NCBI GenBank assembly: GCA_964036045.1 | Contig: OZ038383.1 | Location: forward strand, 41,686,354 to 41,750,353 | Direction: 5' to 3' | Source: Eutreptiella sp. 'Long Island Sound 2002' | Lineage: Eukaryota; Euglenozoa; Euglenophyceae; Eutreptiales; Eutreptiaceae | Length of the DNA: 64,000 nt | Shown: positions 32,901-46,203 of the stretch, piece after piece | How the letters are laid out: every line of letters starts with the position of its first letter | Position numbering within the stretch: the stretch's first letter is position 1 | Program-made: the position numbers and the translations under genes | The notes under the pieces: model-generated | Seen by the model: only the letters and a program-made list of their open reading frames with translations | Database searches by the model: none | Told to the model about the DNA's origin: nothing

Positions 32901-35900
32901 TCACGGAGGGGTAAAATAATTCACGGAGGGGGGTAAATAATTCACGGAGGGGTAAAAAAGTTCACGCAGGGGGGTAAATGATTCACGGAGGGGTAAAAAA
33001 ATTCACGGAGGGGGGTAAACGATTCACGGAGAGGTAAAATAATTCATGGAGGGGGGTAAATGATTCACGGAGGGGTCAAATAATTCACGGAGGGGGGTAA
33101 ATAATTCACGGAGGGGTCAAATAATTCACGGAGGGGGGTAAATAATTCACGGAGGGGTAAAATAATTCACGGAGGGGGGTAAACAATTCACGGAGGGGTA
33201 AAATAATTCACGGAGGGGGGTAAACAATTCACGGAGGGGTCAAATAATTCACTGAGGGGGGTAGACAATTCACGGAGGGGTAAAATAATTCACGGAGGGG
33301 GGTAAACAATTCACGGAGGGGTAAAATAATTCACGGAGGGGGGTAAACAATTCACGGAGAGGTAAAATAATTCACAGAGGGGGGTAAATAATTCACGGAG
33401 GGGTAAAATAATTCACGGAGGGGGGTAAATAATTCACGGAGGGGTCAAATAATTCACGGAGGGGGGTAAACAATTCACGGAGGGGTCAAATAATTCACTG
33501 AGGGGGGTAAACAATTCACCGAGGGGTAAAATAATTCACGGAGGGGGGTAAACAATTCACGGAGGGGTAAAATAATTCACGGAGGGGGGTAAATAATTCA
33601 CGGAGGGGTAAAACAATTCACGGAGGGGGGTAAATAATTCACGGAGGGGTAAAATAATTCACGGAGGGGGGTAAATAATTCACGGAGGGGTAAAATAATT
33701 CACGGAGGGGGGTAAATAATTCACAGAGGGGTAAAATAATTCACGGAGGGGGGTAAATAATTCACGGAGGGGTAAAATAATTCACGGAGGGGGGTAAACA
33801 ATTCACGGAGGGGTAAAATAATTCACGGAGGGGGGTAAAGAATTCACAGAGGGGTAAAATAATTCACGGAGGGGGGTAAATAATTGACGGAGGGGTAAAA
33901 TAATTCACGGAGGGGGGTAAATAATTCACGGAGGGGTGAAATAATGCACGGAGGAAGGTAAATAATTCACGGAGGGGTCAAATAATTCACTGAGGGGGGT
34001 AAACAATTCACCGAGGGGTAAAATAATTCACGGAGGGGGGTAAACAATTCACGGAGGGGTAAAATATTTCACGGAGGGGGGTAAATAATTCAGGGAGGGG
34101 TCAAATAATTCACGGAGGGGGGTAAATAATTCACGGAGGGGTAAAATAATTCACGGAGGGGGGTAAACAATTCACGGAGGGGTAAAATAATTCACGGAGG
34201 GGGGTAAACAATTCACGAAGGGGTAAAATAATTCACGGAGGGGGGTAAATAATTCACGGAGGGGTCAAATAATTCACGGAGGGGGGTAAATAATTCACGG
34301 AGGGGTAAAATAATTCACGGAGGGGGGTAAACAATTCACGGAGGGGTAAAATAATTCACGGAGGGGGGTAAAAAATTCACATAGGGGTAAAATAATTCAC
34401 GGAGGGGGGTAAATAATTCACGGAGGGGTAAAATAATTCACGGAGGGGGGTAAACAATTCACGGAGAGGTAAAATAATTCACTGAGGGGGTAAATAATTC
34501 ACGGAGGGGTAAAATAATTCACGGAGGGGGGTAAATAATTCACGGAGGGGGGTAAACAATTCACGGAGGGGTCAAATAATTCACGGAGGGGGGTAAACAA
34601 TTCACGGAGGGGTCAAATAATTCACGGAGGGGGGTAAATAATTCACGGAGGGGTAAAATAATTCACGGAGGGGGGTAAACAATTCACAGAGGGGTAAAAT
34701 AATTCACGGAGGGGGGTAAACAATTCACAGAGGGGTAAAATAATTCACGGAGGGGGGTAAATAATTCACGGAGGGGTAAAATAATTCACCGAGGGGGGTA
34801 AACAATTCACGGAGGGGTAAAATAATTCACGGAGGGGTAAAATAATTCGCGGAGGGGTCAAATAATTCACGGAGGGGGGTAAATAATTCACGGAGAGGGG
34901 TAAATAATTCACGGAGGGGTAAAATAATTCACGGAGGGGGGTAAACAATTCACAGAGGGGTAAAAGAATTCACGGAGGGGGGTAAACAAGTCACGGAGGG
35001 GTAAAATAATTCACGGAGGGGGGTAAATAATTCACGGAGGGGTAAAATAATTCACGGAGGGGGGTAAACAATTCACGCAGGGGTAAAATAATTCACGGAG
35101 GGGGGTAAATAATTCACGGAGGGGTTAAATAATTCACGGAGGGGGGTAAAAAATTCACGGAGGGGGGTAAATAATTCACGGAGGGGTAAAAAAATTCACG
35201 GAGAGGGGTAAACAATTCACAGAGGGGTAAAAGAATTCACGGAGGGGGGTAAACAATTCACGGAGGGGTAAAATAATTCACGGAGGGGGGTAAATAATTC
35301 ACGGAGGGGTAAAATAATTCACGGAGGGGGGTAAATGATTCACGGAGGGGTAAAAAAATTCACGGAGGGGGGTAAACGATTCACGGAGAGGTAAAATAAT
35401 TCATGGAGGGGGGTAAATAATTCACGGAGGGGTCAAATAATTCACGGAGGGGGGTAAATAATTCACGGAGGGGTCAAATAATTCACGGAGGGGGGTAAAT
35501 AATTCACGGAGGGGTAAAATAATTCACGGAGGGGGGTAAACAATTCACGGAGGGGTAAAATAATTCACGGAGGGGGGTAAACAATTCACGGAGGGGTCAA
35601 ATAATTCACTGAGGGGGGTAAACAATTCACGGAGGGGTAAAATAGTTCACGGAGGGGGTTAAACAATTCACGGAGAGGTAAAAAGTTCACAGAGGGGGGT
35701 AAATAATTCACGGAGGGGTAAAATAATTCACGGAGGGGGGTAAATAATTCACGGAGGGGTCAAATAATTCACGGAGCGGGGTAAACAATTCACGGAGGGG
35801 TCAAATAATTCACTGAGGGGGGTAAACAATTCACGGAGGGGTAAAATAATTCACGGAGGGGGGTAAACAATTCACGGAGGGGTAAAATAATTCACGGAGG

Positions 35901-38900
35901 GGGGTAAATAATTCACGGAGGGGTAAAACAATTCACGGAGGGGGGTAAATAATTCACGGAGGTGTAAAATAATTCACGGAAGGGGGTTAAATAATTCACG
36001 GAGGGGTAAAATAATTCACGGAGGGGGGTAAATAATTCACAGAGGGGTAAAATAATTCACGGAGGGGGGTAAATGTTTCACGGAGGGGTAAAATAATTCA
36101 CGGAGGGGGGTAAACAATTCACGGAGGGGTAAAATAATTCACGGAGGGGGGTAAACAATTCACGGAGGGGTAAAATAATTCACGGAGGGGGGTAAATAAT
36201 TCACGGAGGGGTCAAATAATTCACGGAGGGGGGTAAATAATTCACCGAGGGGTAAAATAATTCACGGAGGGGGGTAAACAATTCAAGAAGGAGTAAAAAA
36301 ATTCACGGAGGGGGGTAAATAATTCACAGAGGGGTAAAATAATTCACGGAGGGGGGTAAATAATTCACGGAGGGGTAAAATAATTCACGGAGGGGGGTAA
36401 ACGATTCACGGAGAGGTAAAATAATTCACGGAGGGGGGTAAATAATTCACGGAGGGGTAAAATAATTCACGGAGGGGGGTAAATAATTCACAGAGGGGTC
36501 AAATAATTCACGGAGGGGGGTAAACAATTCACGAAGGGGTCAAATAATTCACGGAGGGGGGTAAACAATTCACGGAGGGGTCAAATCATTCACGGAGGGG
36601 GGTAAATAATTCACGGAGGGGTAAAATAATTCACGGGGGGGGGTAAACAATTCACAGAGAGGTAAAATAATTCACGGAGGGGGGTAAACAATTCACGGAG
36701 GGGTAAAATAATTCACGGAGGGGGGTAAATAATTCGCGGAGGGGTAAAATAATTCACGGAGGGGGGTAAACAATTTAAGGAGGGGTAAAATAATTCACGG
36801 AGGGGGGTAAATAATTCACGGAGGGGTCAAATAATTCACGGAGGGGGGTAAATAATTCACGGAGGGGGGTAAATAATTCACGGAGGGGTAAAATAATTCA
36901 CGGAGGGGGGTAAACAATTCACAGAGGGGTAAAATAATTCACGGAGGGGGGTAAACAGTTCACGGAGGGGTAAAATAATTCACGGATGGGGGTAAATAAT
37001 TCACGGAGGGGTAAAATAATTCACGGAGGGGGGTAAATAATTCACCGAGGGGTAAAATAATTCACGGAGGGGGGTAAACAATTCACGGAGAGGTAAAATA
37101 ATTCACGGAGGGGGGTAAATAATTCACGGAGGGGTAAAATAATTCACGGAGGGGTCAAATAATTCAAGGAGGGGGGTAAACAATTCACAGAGGGGTAAAA
37201 TAATTCACGGAGGGGGGTAAATAATTCACAGAGGGGTAAAAAAATTCACGGAGGGGGGTAAATAATTCACGGAGGGGTAAAATAATTCACGGAGGGGGGT
37301 AAACAATTCACGGAGAGGTAAAATAGTTCACGGAGGGGGTTAAATAATTCACGGAGGGGTAAAATAATTCACGGAGGGGGGTAAATAATTCACGGAGGGG
37401 TCAAATAATTCACGGAGGGGGGTAAACAATTCACGGAGGGGTAAAATAATTCACGGAGGGGGGTAAACAATTCACGGAGGGGTAAAAAAATTCACGGAGG
37501 GGGGTAAATAATTCACGGAGGGGTAAAATAATTCACGGAGGGGGGTAAATAATTCACGGAGGGGTAAAATAATTCACGGAGGGGGGTAAACAATTCACGG
37601 AGAGGTAAAATAATTCACGGAGGGGGGTAAATAATTCACGGAGGGGTCAAATAATTCACTGAGGGGGGTGAATAATTCACGGAGGGGGGTAAATAATTCA
37701 CGGAGGGGTAAAATAATTCACGGAGGGGGGTAAACAATTCACGGAGGGGTAAAAAAATTCACGGAGGGGGGTAAATAATTCACGGAGGGGTAAAATAATT
37801 CACGGAGGGGGGTAAATAATTCACGGAGGGGTAAAATAATTCACGGAGGGGGGTAAACAATTCACGGAGAGGTAAAATAATTCACGGAGGGGGGTAAATA
37901 ATTCACGGAGGGGTAAAATAATTCACGGAGGGGTCAAATAATTCAAGGAGGGGGGTAAACAATTCACGGAGGGGTAAAATAATTCACGGAGGGGGGTAAA
38001 TAATTCACGAAGGGGTAAAAAAATTCACGGAGGGGGGTAAATAATTCACGCAGGGGTAAAATAATTCACGGAGGGGGGTAAACAATTCACGGAGAGGTAA
38101 AATAATTCACGGAGGGGGTAAACAATTCACAGAGGGGTAACATAATTCACGGAGGAGGGTAAATAATTCACGGAGGGGTCAAATAATTCACGGAGGGGGG
38201 GAAATAATTCACGGAGGGGTAAAATAATTCACGGAGGGGGGTAAACAATTCACAAAGGGGTAAAATCATTCACGGAGGGGGGTAAACAATTCACGGAGGT
38301 GTAAAATAATTCACGGAAGGGGGTTAATAATTCACGGAGGGGTAAAATAATTCACGGAGGGGGGTAAACAATTCACGGAGGGGTATAATAATTAACGGAG
38401 GGGGGGTAAAAAATTCACGGAGGGGTCAAATAATTCACGGAGGGGGGTAAATAATTCACGGAGGGGGGTAAATAATTCACGGAGGGGTAAAATAATTCAC
38501 CGAGGGGGGTAAACAATTCACAGAGAGGTAAAATAATTCACGGAGGGGGGTAGACAATGCACGGAGGGGTAAAATAATTCACGGAGGGGGGTAAATGATT
38601 CACGGAGGGGTAAAATAATTCACGGAGGGGGGTAAATAATTCACGGAGGGGTAAAATAATTCACGGAGGGGGGTAAACAATTCACAGAGAGGTAAAATAA
38701 TTCACGGAGGGGGGTAAACAATTCACAGAGGGGTAAAATAATTCACGGAGGGGGGTAAATAATTCACGGAGGGGTAAAATAATTCACGGAGGGGGGTAAA
38801 CAATTCACGGAGGGGTAAAATAATTCACGGAGGGGGGTAAATAATTCACGGAGGGGTCAAATAATTCACGGAGGGGGGTAAATAATTCACGGAGGGGGGT

Positions 38901-41900
38901 AAATAATTCACGGAGGGGTAAAATAATTCACCGAGGGGGGTAAACAATTCACAGAGGGGTAAAATAATTCACGGAGGGGGGTAGACAATTCACGGAGGCG
39001 TAAAATAATTCACGGAGGGGGGTAAATAATTCACGGAGGGGTAAAATAATTCACGGAGGGGGGTAAATAATTCACGGAGGGGCAAAATAATTCACGGAGG
39101 GGGGTAAACAATTCACGGAGAGGTAAAATAATTCACGGAGGGGGGTAAATAATTCACGGAGGGGTCAAATAATTCACGGAGGGGGGTAAATAATTCACGG
39201 AGCGGTCAAATAATTCACGGAGGGGGGTAAATAATTCACGGAGGGGTAAAATAATTCACGGAGGGGGGTAAATAATTCACGGAGGGGTCAAATAATTCAC
39301 GGAGGGGGGTAAACAATTCACCGAGGGGTCAAATAATTCACGGAGGGGGGTAAATAATTCACGGAGGGGTAAAAAAATTCACGGAGGGGGGTAAATAATT
39401 CACGGAGGGGTAAAATAATTCACGGAGGGGGGTAAACAATTCACGGAGAGGTAAAATAATTCACGGAGGGGGGTAAACAATTCACAGAGGGGTAAAATAA
39501 TTCACGGAGGGGGGTAAATAATTCACGGAGGGGTCAAATAATTCACGGAGGGGGGTAAATAATTCACGGAGGGGTAAAATAATTCACGGAGGGGGGTAAA
39601 CAATTCACAAAGGGGTAAAATCATTCACGGAGGGGGGTAAACAATTCACGGAGGGGTAAAATAATTCACGGAAGGGGGTTAATAATTCACGGAGGGGTAA
39701 AGTAATTCACGGAGGGGGGTAAACAATTCACGGAGGGGTATAATAATTCACGGAGGGGGGTAAAAAATTCACGGAGGGGTCAAATAATTCACGGAGGGGG
39801 GTAAATAATTCACGGAGGGGTAAAATAATTCACGGAGGGGGGTAAACAATTCACGGAGAGGTAAAATAATTCACGGAGGGGGGTAAACAATTCACAGAGG
39901 GGTAAAATAATTCACGGAGGGGGGTAAATAATTCACGGAGGGGGGTAAAATAATTCACGGAGGGGGGTAAACAATTCACGGAGAGGTAAAATAATTCACG
40001 GAGGGGGGTAAATAGTTCACGCAGGGGTAAAATAATTCACGGAGGGGTCAAATAATTCAAGGAGGGGGGTAAACAATTCACGGAGGGGTAAAATAATTCA
40101 CGGAGGGGGGTAAATAATTCACGAAGGGGTAAAAAAATTCACGGAGGGGGGTAAATAATTCACGGAGGGGTAAAATAATTCACGGAGGGGGGTAAACAAT
40201 TCACGGAGAGATAAAATAATTCACGGAGGGGGGTAAACAATTCACAGAGGGGTAAAATAATTCACGGAGGGGGGTAAATAATTCACGGAGGGGTCAAATA
40301 ATTCACCGAGGGGGGTAAACAATTCACAGAGGGGTAAAATAATTCACGGAGGGGGGTAGACAATTCACGGAGGGATAAAAAAATTCACGGAGGGGGGTAA
40401 ATAATTCACGGAGGGGTAAAATAATTCACGGAGGGGGGTAAATAATTCACGGAGGGGTAAAATAATTCACGGAGGGGGGTAAACAATTCACGGAGAGGTA
40501 AAATAATTCACGGAGGGGGGTAAACAATTCACAGAGGGGTAAAATAATTCACGGAGGGGGGTAAATAATTCACGGAGGGGTAAAATAATCCACGGAGGGG
40601 GGTAAACAATTCACGGAGAGGTAAAATAATTCACGGAGGGGGGTAAATAATTCACGGAGGGGTAAAATAATTCACGGAGGGGTCAAATAATTCAAGGAGG
40701 GGGGTAAACAATTCACGGAGGGGTAAAATAATTCACGGAGGGGGGTAAATAATTCACGAAGGGGTAAAAAAATTCACGGAGGGGGGTAAATAATTCACGG
40801 AGGGGTAAAATAATTCACGGAGGGGGGTAAACAATTCACGGAGAGATAAAATAATTCACGGAGGGGGGTAAACAATTCACAGAGGGGTAAAATAATTCAC
40901 GGAGGAGGGTAAATAATTCACGGAGGGGTCAAATAATTCACGGAGGGGGGTAAATAATTCACGGAGGGGTAAAATAATTCACGGAGGGGGGTAAACAATT
41001 CACAAAGGGGTAAAATCATTCACGGAGGGGGGTAAACAATTCACGGAGGGGTAAAATAATTCACGGAAGGGGGTTAATAATTCACGGAGGGGTAAAATAA
41101 TTCACGGAGGGGGGTAAACAATTCACGGAGGGGTATAATAATTCACGGAGGGGGGTAAAAAATTCACGGAGGGGTCAAATAATTCACGGAGGGGGGTAAA
41201 TAATTCACGGAGGGGGGTAAATAATTCACGGAGGGGTAAAAAAATTCACCGAGGGGGGTAAACAATTCACAGAGGGGTAAAATAATTCACGGAGGGGGGT
41301 AGACAATTCACGGAGGGGTAAAATAATTCACGGAGGGGGGTAAATAATTCACGGAGGGGTAAAATAATTCACGGAGGGGGGTAAATAATTCACGGAGGGG
41401 TAAAATAATTCACGGAGGGGGGTAAACAATTCACGGAGAGGTAAAATAATTCACGGAGGGGGGTAAACAATTCACAGAGGGGTAAAATAATTCACGGAGG
41501 GGGGTAAATAATTCACGGAGGGGTAAAATAATTCACGGAGGGGGGTAAACTATTCACGGAGGGGTAAAATAATTCACGGAGGGGGGTAAAAAATTCACGG
41601 AGGGGTCAAATAATTCACGGAGGGGGGTAAATAATTCACGGAGGGGGGTAAATAATTCACGGAGGGGTAAAATAATTCACCGAGGGGGGTAAACAATTCA
41701 CAGAGGAGTAAAATAATTCACGGAGGGGGGTAGACAATTCACGGAGGCGTAAAATAATTCACGGAGGGGGGTAAATAATTCACGGAGGGGTAAAATAATT
41801 CACGGAGGGGGGTAAATAATTCACGGAGGGGTCAAATAATTCACGGAGGGGGGTAAACAATTCACGGAGGGGGGTAAATAATTCACCGAGGGGTCAAATA

Positions 41901-44868
41901 ATTCACGGAGGGGGGTAAATAATTCACGGAGGGGTAAAAAAATTCACGGAGGGGGGTAAATAATTCACGGAGGGGTAAAATAATTCACGGAGGGGGGTAA
42001 ACAATTCACGGAGAGGTAAAATAATTCACGGAGGGGGGTAAACAATTCACAGAGGGGTAAAATAATTCACGGAGGGGGGTAAATAATTCACGGAGGGGTA
42101 AAATAATTCACGGAGGGGGGTAAACAATTCACAGAGGGGTAAAATAATTCACGGAGGGGGGTAAATAATTCACGGAGGGGTCAAATAATTCACGGAGGGG
42201 GGTAAATAATTCACGGAGGGGTAAAATAATTCACGGAGGGGGGTAAACAATTCACAAAGGGGTAAAATCATTCACGGAGGGGGGTAAACAATTCACGGAG
42301 GGGTAAAATAATTCACGGAAGGGGGTTAATAATTCACGGAGGGGTAAAATAATTCACGGAGGGGGGTAAACAATTCACGGAGGGGTATAATAATTCACGG
42401 AGGGGGGTAAAATATTCACGGAGGGGTCAAATAATTCACGGAGGGGGGTAAATAATTCACGGAGGGGGTAAATAATTCACGGAGGGGTAAAATAATTCAC
42501 GGAGGGGGGTAAACAATTCACAGAGGGGTAAAATAACTCACGGAGGGGGGTAGACAATTCACGGAGGGGTAAAATAATTCACGGAGGGGGGTAAATAATT
42601 CACGGAGGGGTAAAATAATTCACGGAGGGGGGTAAATAATTCACGGAGGGGTAAAATAATTCACGGAGGGGGGTAACCAATTCACGGAGAGGTAAAATAA
42701 TTCACGGAGGGGGGTAAACAATTCACAGAGGGGTAAAATAATTCACGGAGGGGGGTAAATAATTCACGGAGGGGTAAAATAATTCACGGAGGGGGGTAAA
42801 CAATTCACGGAGGGGTAAAATAATTCACGGAGGGGGGTAAATAATTCACGGAGGGGGGTAAATAATTCACGGAGGGGTAAAATAATTCACGGAGGGGGGT
42901 AAATAATTCACAGAGGGGTAAAATAATTCACGGAGGGGGTAAACAATTCACAGAGGGGTAAAATAATTCACGGAGGGGGGTAGACAATTCACGGAGGCGT
43001 AAAATAATTCACGGAGGGGGGTAAATAATTCACGGAGGGGTAAAATAATTCACGGAGGGGGGTAAACAATTCACGGAGAGGTAAAATAATTCACGGAGGG
43101 GGGTAAACAATTCACGGAGGGGTAAAATAATTCACGGAGGGGGGTAAATAATTCACAGAGGGGTCAAATAATTCACGGAGGGGGGTAAATAATTCACGGA
43201 GGGGGGTAAATAATTCACGGAGGGGTAAAATAATTCACGGAGGGGGGTAAATAATTCACGGAGGGGTAAAATAATTCACGGAGGGGGGTAAATAATTCAC
43301 AGAGGGGTAAAATAATTCACGGAGGGGGGTAAACAATTCACAGAGGGGTAAAATAATTCACGGAGGGGGGTAGACAATTCACGGAGGCGTAAAATAATTC
43401 ACGGAGGGGGGTAAATAATTCACGGAGGGGTAAAATAATTCACGGAGGGGGGTAAATAATTCACGGAGGGGTAAAATAATTCACAGAGGGGGGTAAACAA
43501 TTCACGGAGAGGTAAAATAATTCATGGAGGGGGGTAAATAATTCACGGAGGGGTCAAATAATTCACGGAGGGGGGTAAATAATTCACGGAGCGGTCAAAT
43601 AATTCACGGAGGGGGGTAAATAATTCACGGAGGGGTAAAATAATTCACGGAGGGGGGTAAATAATTCACGGAGGGGTCAAATAATTCACGGAGGGGGGTA
43701 AACAATTCATCGAGGGGTCAAATAATTCACGGAGGGGGGTAAATAATTCACGGAGGGGTCATATAATTCACGGAGGGGGGTAAATAATTCACGGAGGGGT
43801 AAAATAATTCACGGAGGGGGGTAAATAATTCACGGAGGGGTAAAATAATTCACGGAGGGGTGAAATAATTCACGGGGGGGGGAAATAATTCACGGAGGGG
43901 TAAAATAATTCACGGAGGGGGGTAAACAATACACAGAGGGGTCAAATAATTCACGGAGGGGGGTAAATAATTCACGGAGGGGTAAAATAATTCACGGAGG
44001 GGGGTAAATAATTCACGGAGGGGGGTAAACAATTCACGGAGGGGGTAAACAATTCACAGAGGGGTAAAATATTTCACGGAAGGGGGTTAATAATTCACGG
44101 AGGGGTAAAATAATTCACGGAGGGGGGTAAACAATTCACGGAGGGGTAAAATAATTCACGGAGGGGGGTAAACAATTCACAGAGGGGTAAAATAATTCAC
44201 GGAGGGGGGTAAACGATTCACAGAGGGCTAAAATAATTCACGGAGGGGGGTAAACAATTCACGGAGGGGTGAAATAATTCACGGAGGGGGGTAAACAATT
44301 CAGGGAGGGGTCAAATAATTCACGGAGGGGGGTAAAGAATTCACAGAGGGGTAAAATAATTCACGGAGGGGTAAAATAATTCACGGAGGGGGGTAAACAA
44401 TTCACAAAGGGGTAAAATAATTCACGGAGGGGGGTAAACGATTCACAGAGGGCTAAAATAATTCACGGAGGGGGGTAAACAATTCACGGAGGGGTGAAAT
44501 AATTCACGGAGGGGGGTAAACAATTCAGGGAGGGGTCAAATAATTCACGGAGGGGGGTAAAGAATTCACAGAGGGGTAAAAGAGTTCACGGAGGGGGGTA
44601 AATGATTCACGGAGGGGTAAAATAATTCACGGAGGGGGGTAAACAATTCACGGAGGGGTAAAATAATTCACGGAGGGGAGTAAATAATTCACAGAGGGGT
44701 AAAATAATTCACGGAGGGGGGTAAATAATTCACGGAGGGGTAAAATAATTCACGGAGGGGGGGAAACAATTCACGGAGGGGTAAAATAATTCACGGAGGG
44801 GGGCAAACAATTCACAGAGGGGTAAAATGATTCACGGAGGGGGGTAAACAATTCACGGAGGGGTCAGA
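23970..44868. repeat. 20.9-kb satellite of a ~41-bp dimer
   Basis: Two alternating subunits fill the whole stretch. One is 21 bp (TTCACGGA, six G, TAAATAA or TAAACAA). The other is 20 bp (TTCACGGA, four G, TAAAATAA, TCAAATAA or TGAAATAA). That gives about 510 dimers. Departures from strict alternation are rare. Variants are mostly single-base (CACAGA, CACGAA, GAGAGG) and recur in blocks, showing higher-order duplication. The G-rich strand is always the plus strand and no unit is inverted. There are no unique spacers, so it is not a CRISPR. Short minus-strand open frames (PSVNYFTPP-type) are by-products of the repeat. Confidence 0.97.
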
Positions 44869-45350
44869 CCCCGCGGGATTTCGGGGGGACGTGGTAACTA
44901 CGTTTTCTGTACTTCGACAGAAACCAGGAGCCACCCACGCGTAGCCCTTGCGGCCGCAGTGGGGGTCCCCCGGTGCCGTGCCGGCCTGGGGGTTGGGGGG
45001 GGGGGGTAGTCCTACCCCGTTCCTATCTCTTAGCAGCAGCAGGCAAGCAAGCAGGCGGTACCGGAGATCATAACCCCGGGGTAGCAGTAGCAGGGACTCA
45101 ACGTGAGTCCTCTTAACCAAGAACAACCCCAAATTCCGCCGGGGCTTAACTCCCGAACGAAACGGTATTTGGGGCCCCCGCGGGCCTTAGTAGCCCGCGG
45201 AGTGTGCTGAGGCGTGGCTACCGGCACTTAAGCTGGCTTGCCATACCCGTTAGGGCTCGCCTCAGCACGGCCGGTCGAGTCCGGCTCTGGGGTGCGCACT
45301 AAACTCAGCACGGCCGGTCGAGTCCGGCTCTGGAGTGCCCACTAAACTGG
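44869..45350. other. GC-rich block dense in hairpins
   Basis: Four perfect inverted repeats lie within 190 bp: GGACTCA/TGAGTCC (45,094-45,110, loop ACG), CCGCGGGC/GCCCGCGG (45,178-45,200, 7-nt loop), GTGCTGAGGCG (45,204-45,214) with CGCCTCAGCAC (45,258-45,268), and GGGGGTCCCCC near 44,963. The block begins at the right edge of the satellite. It contains no convincing reading frame. Such density of stems suggests a structured RNA or a transposon end, but no known RNA family is recognised. Confidence 0.6.
45261..45346. repeat. 43-bp tandem duplication
   Basis: Two direct copies (45,261-45,303 and 45,304-45,346) begin CTCAGCACGGCCGG and differ at about two positions. They are followed by a run of about 15 G's near 45,355. 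Confidence 0.9.
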
Positions 45351-45737
45351 CCCCGGGGGGGGGGGGGGCATTTACCCGTTTAAGCATTAATTATAGCAGT
45401 AAGCACTATTTATTAAGTTAGATGTTTACGCAGCGCATGTTTTTACCCCGCAGACATGCCCCTTCCAGTGGTGCGCTCACCTTTGGGGCTGCCTTTGGGG
45501 GGTCCGGGGCTTTTACCCGGACCTCCGGCCCTCCCAGGTTGTTGGCCGGAGGCGTACATTATACAATACTGCGGTTCTTTCAGTAACGTCCTTACTTTAC
45601 TTGATACATACACATCTGGGGCCTGGGGGGGATGGCGCCCCCCCTTGGATGGACAAGTACGCGTGACCTGGGGGGCCTCCCCTTAATTCACTCTTATCTC
45701 TTATCTCCGTGGTCGCCCTGCATGGCCGAGGCAGGGA

Positions 45738-46066
45738 CGGGGGGGCCACCCCTTATTTCAGAACTGAATCAGATGCAACGGTCTTTCCGGCCCGCCTGGG
45801 CGGAGGACCAGGGACCGGGGGGCCACCCCTTATTTGAGAACTGAATCAGATGCAAAGGTCGTTCCACCCCACCTGGGCGGAGGACCAGGGACCGGGGGGC
45901 CACCCCTTCTTTCAGAACGGAATCGGATGCAAAGGTCTTTCCACCCCACCTGGGCGAAGGACCAGGGACCGGGGGGCCGCCCCTTATTTCAGAGCTGATA
46001 CGGCGTATCAAGGTCTTTCCACCCTGCATGGGTGGAGGACAGGGAACGGGGGGCCTCCCCTTATTT
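45738..46066. repeat. 77-bp minisatellite, about 4.3 copies
   Basis: Units start at 45,744, 45,821, 45,898, 45,975 and 46,052, an exact 77-bp period. Each contains GGGGGGCCACCCCTTATTTC, 'agaactgaatcagatgc' and 'cacctgggcggaggacc'. The fourth unit is the most diverged. A partial related unit (GGGGGGCCTCCCCTTAATTC) lies near 45,670. Confidence 0.95.
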
Positions 46067-46134
46067 CAATATGCCACCACCTCCTAGCTCCGGTCCAGGC
46101 AACCCGCCGGGTGCTGCAGGGCGTGTGGCTGTGA

Positions 46135-46203
46135 GGCCTGATGTCACGGTTGCCCCGCATTGCATCGCAGGGCAGGACCGGTAGCCCCCCGTGACATCAG
46201 GCC
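46135..46203. repeat. Perfect 15-bp inverted repeat
   Basis: GGCCTGATGTCACGG (46,135-46,149) and CCGTGACATCAGGCC (46,189-46,203) are exact reverse complements around a 39-nt loop. No coding sequence is attached. It could be the tip of a foldback element or a structured transcript. Confidence 0.85.

Noticed and set aside
25093-34948. Minus-strand open frames with PSVNYFTPP-type repeats
   Set aside because: They arise because the satellite lacks stops in one frame over short stretches; length is limited by unit variants and there is no start or composition signal.
23970-44868. CRISPR-like array
   Set aside because: Units are contiguous with no unique spacers, the period is 20-21 bp, and the context is eukaryotic.
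23970-44868. Telomeric repeat
   Set aside because: The unit is far longer than a telomere repeat, it is internal to the sequence, and it is flanked by transposons on both sides.
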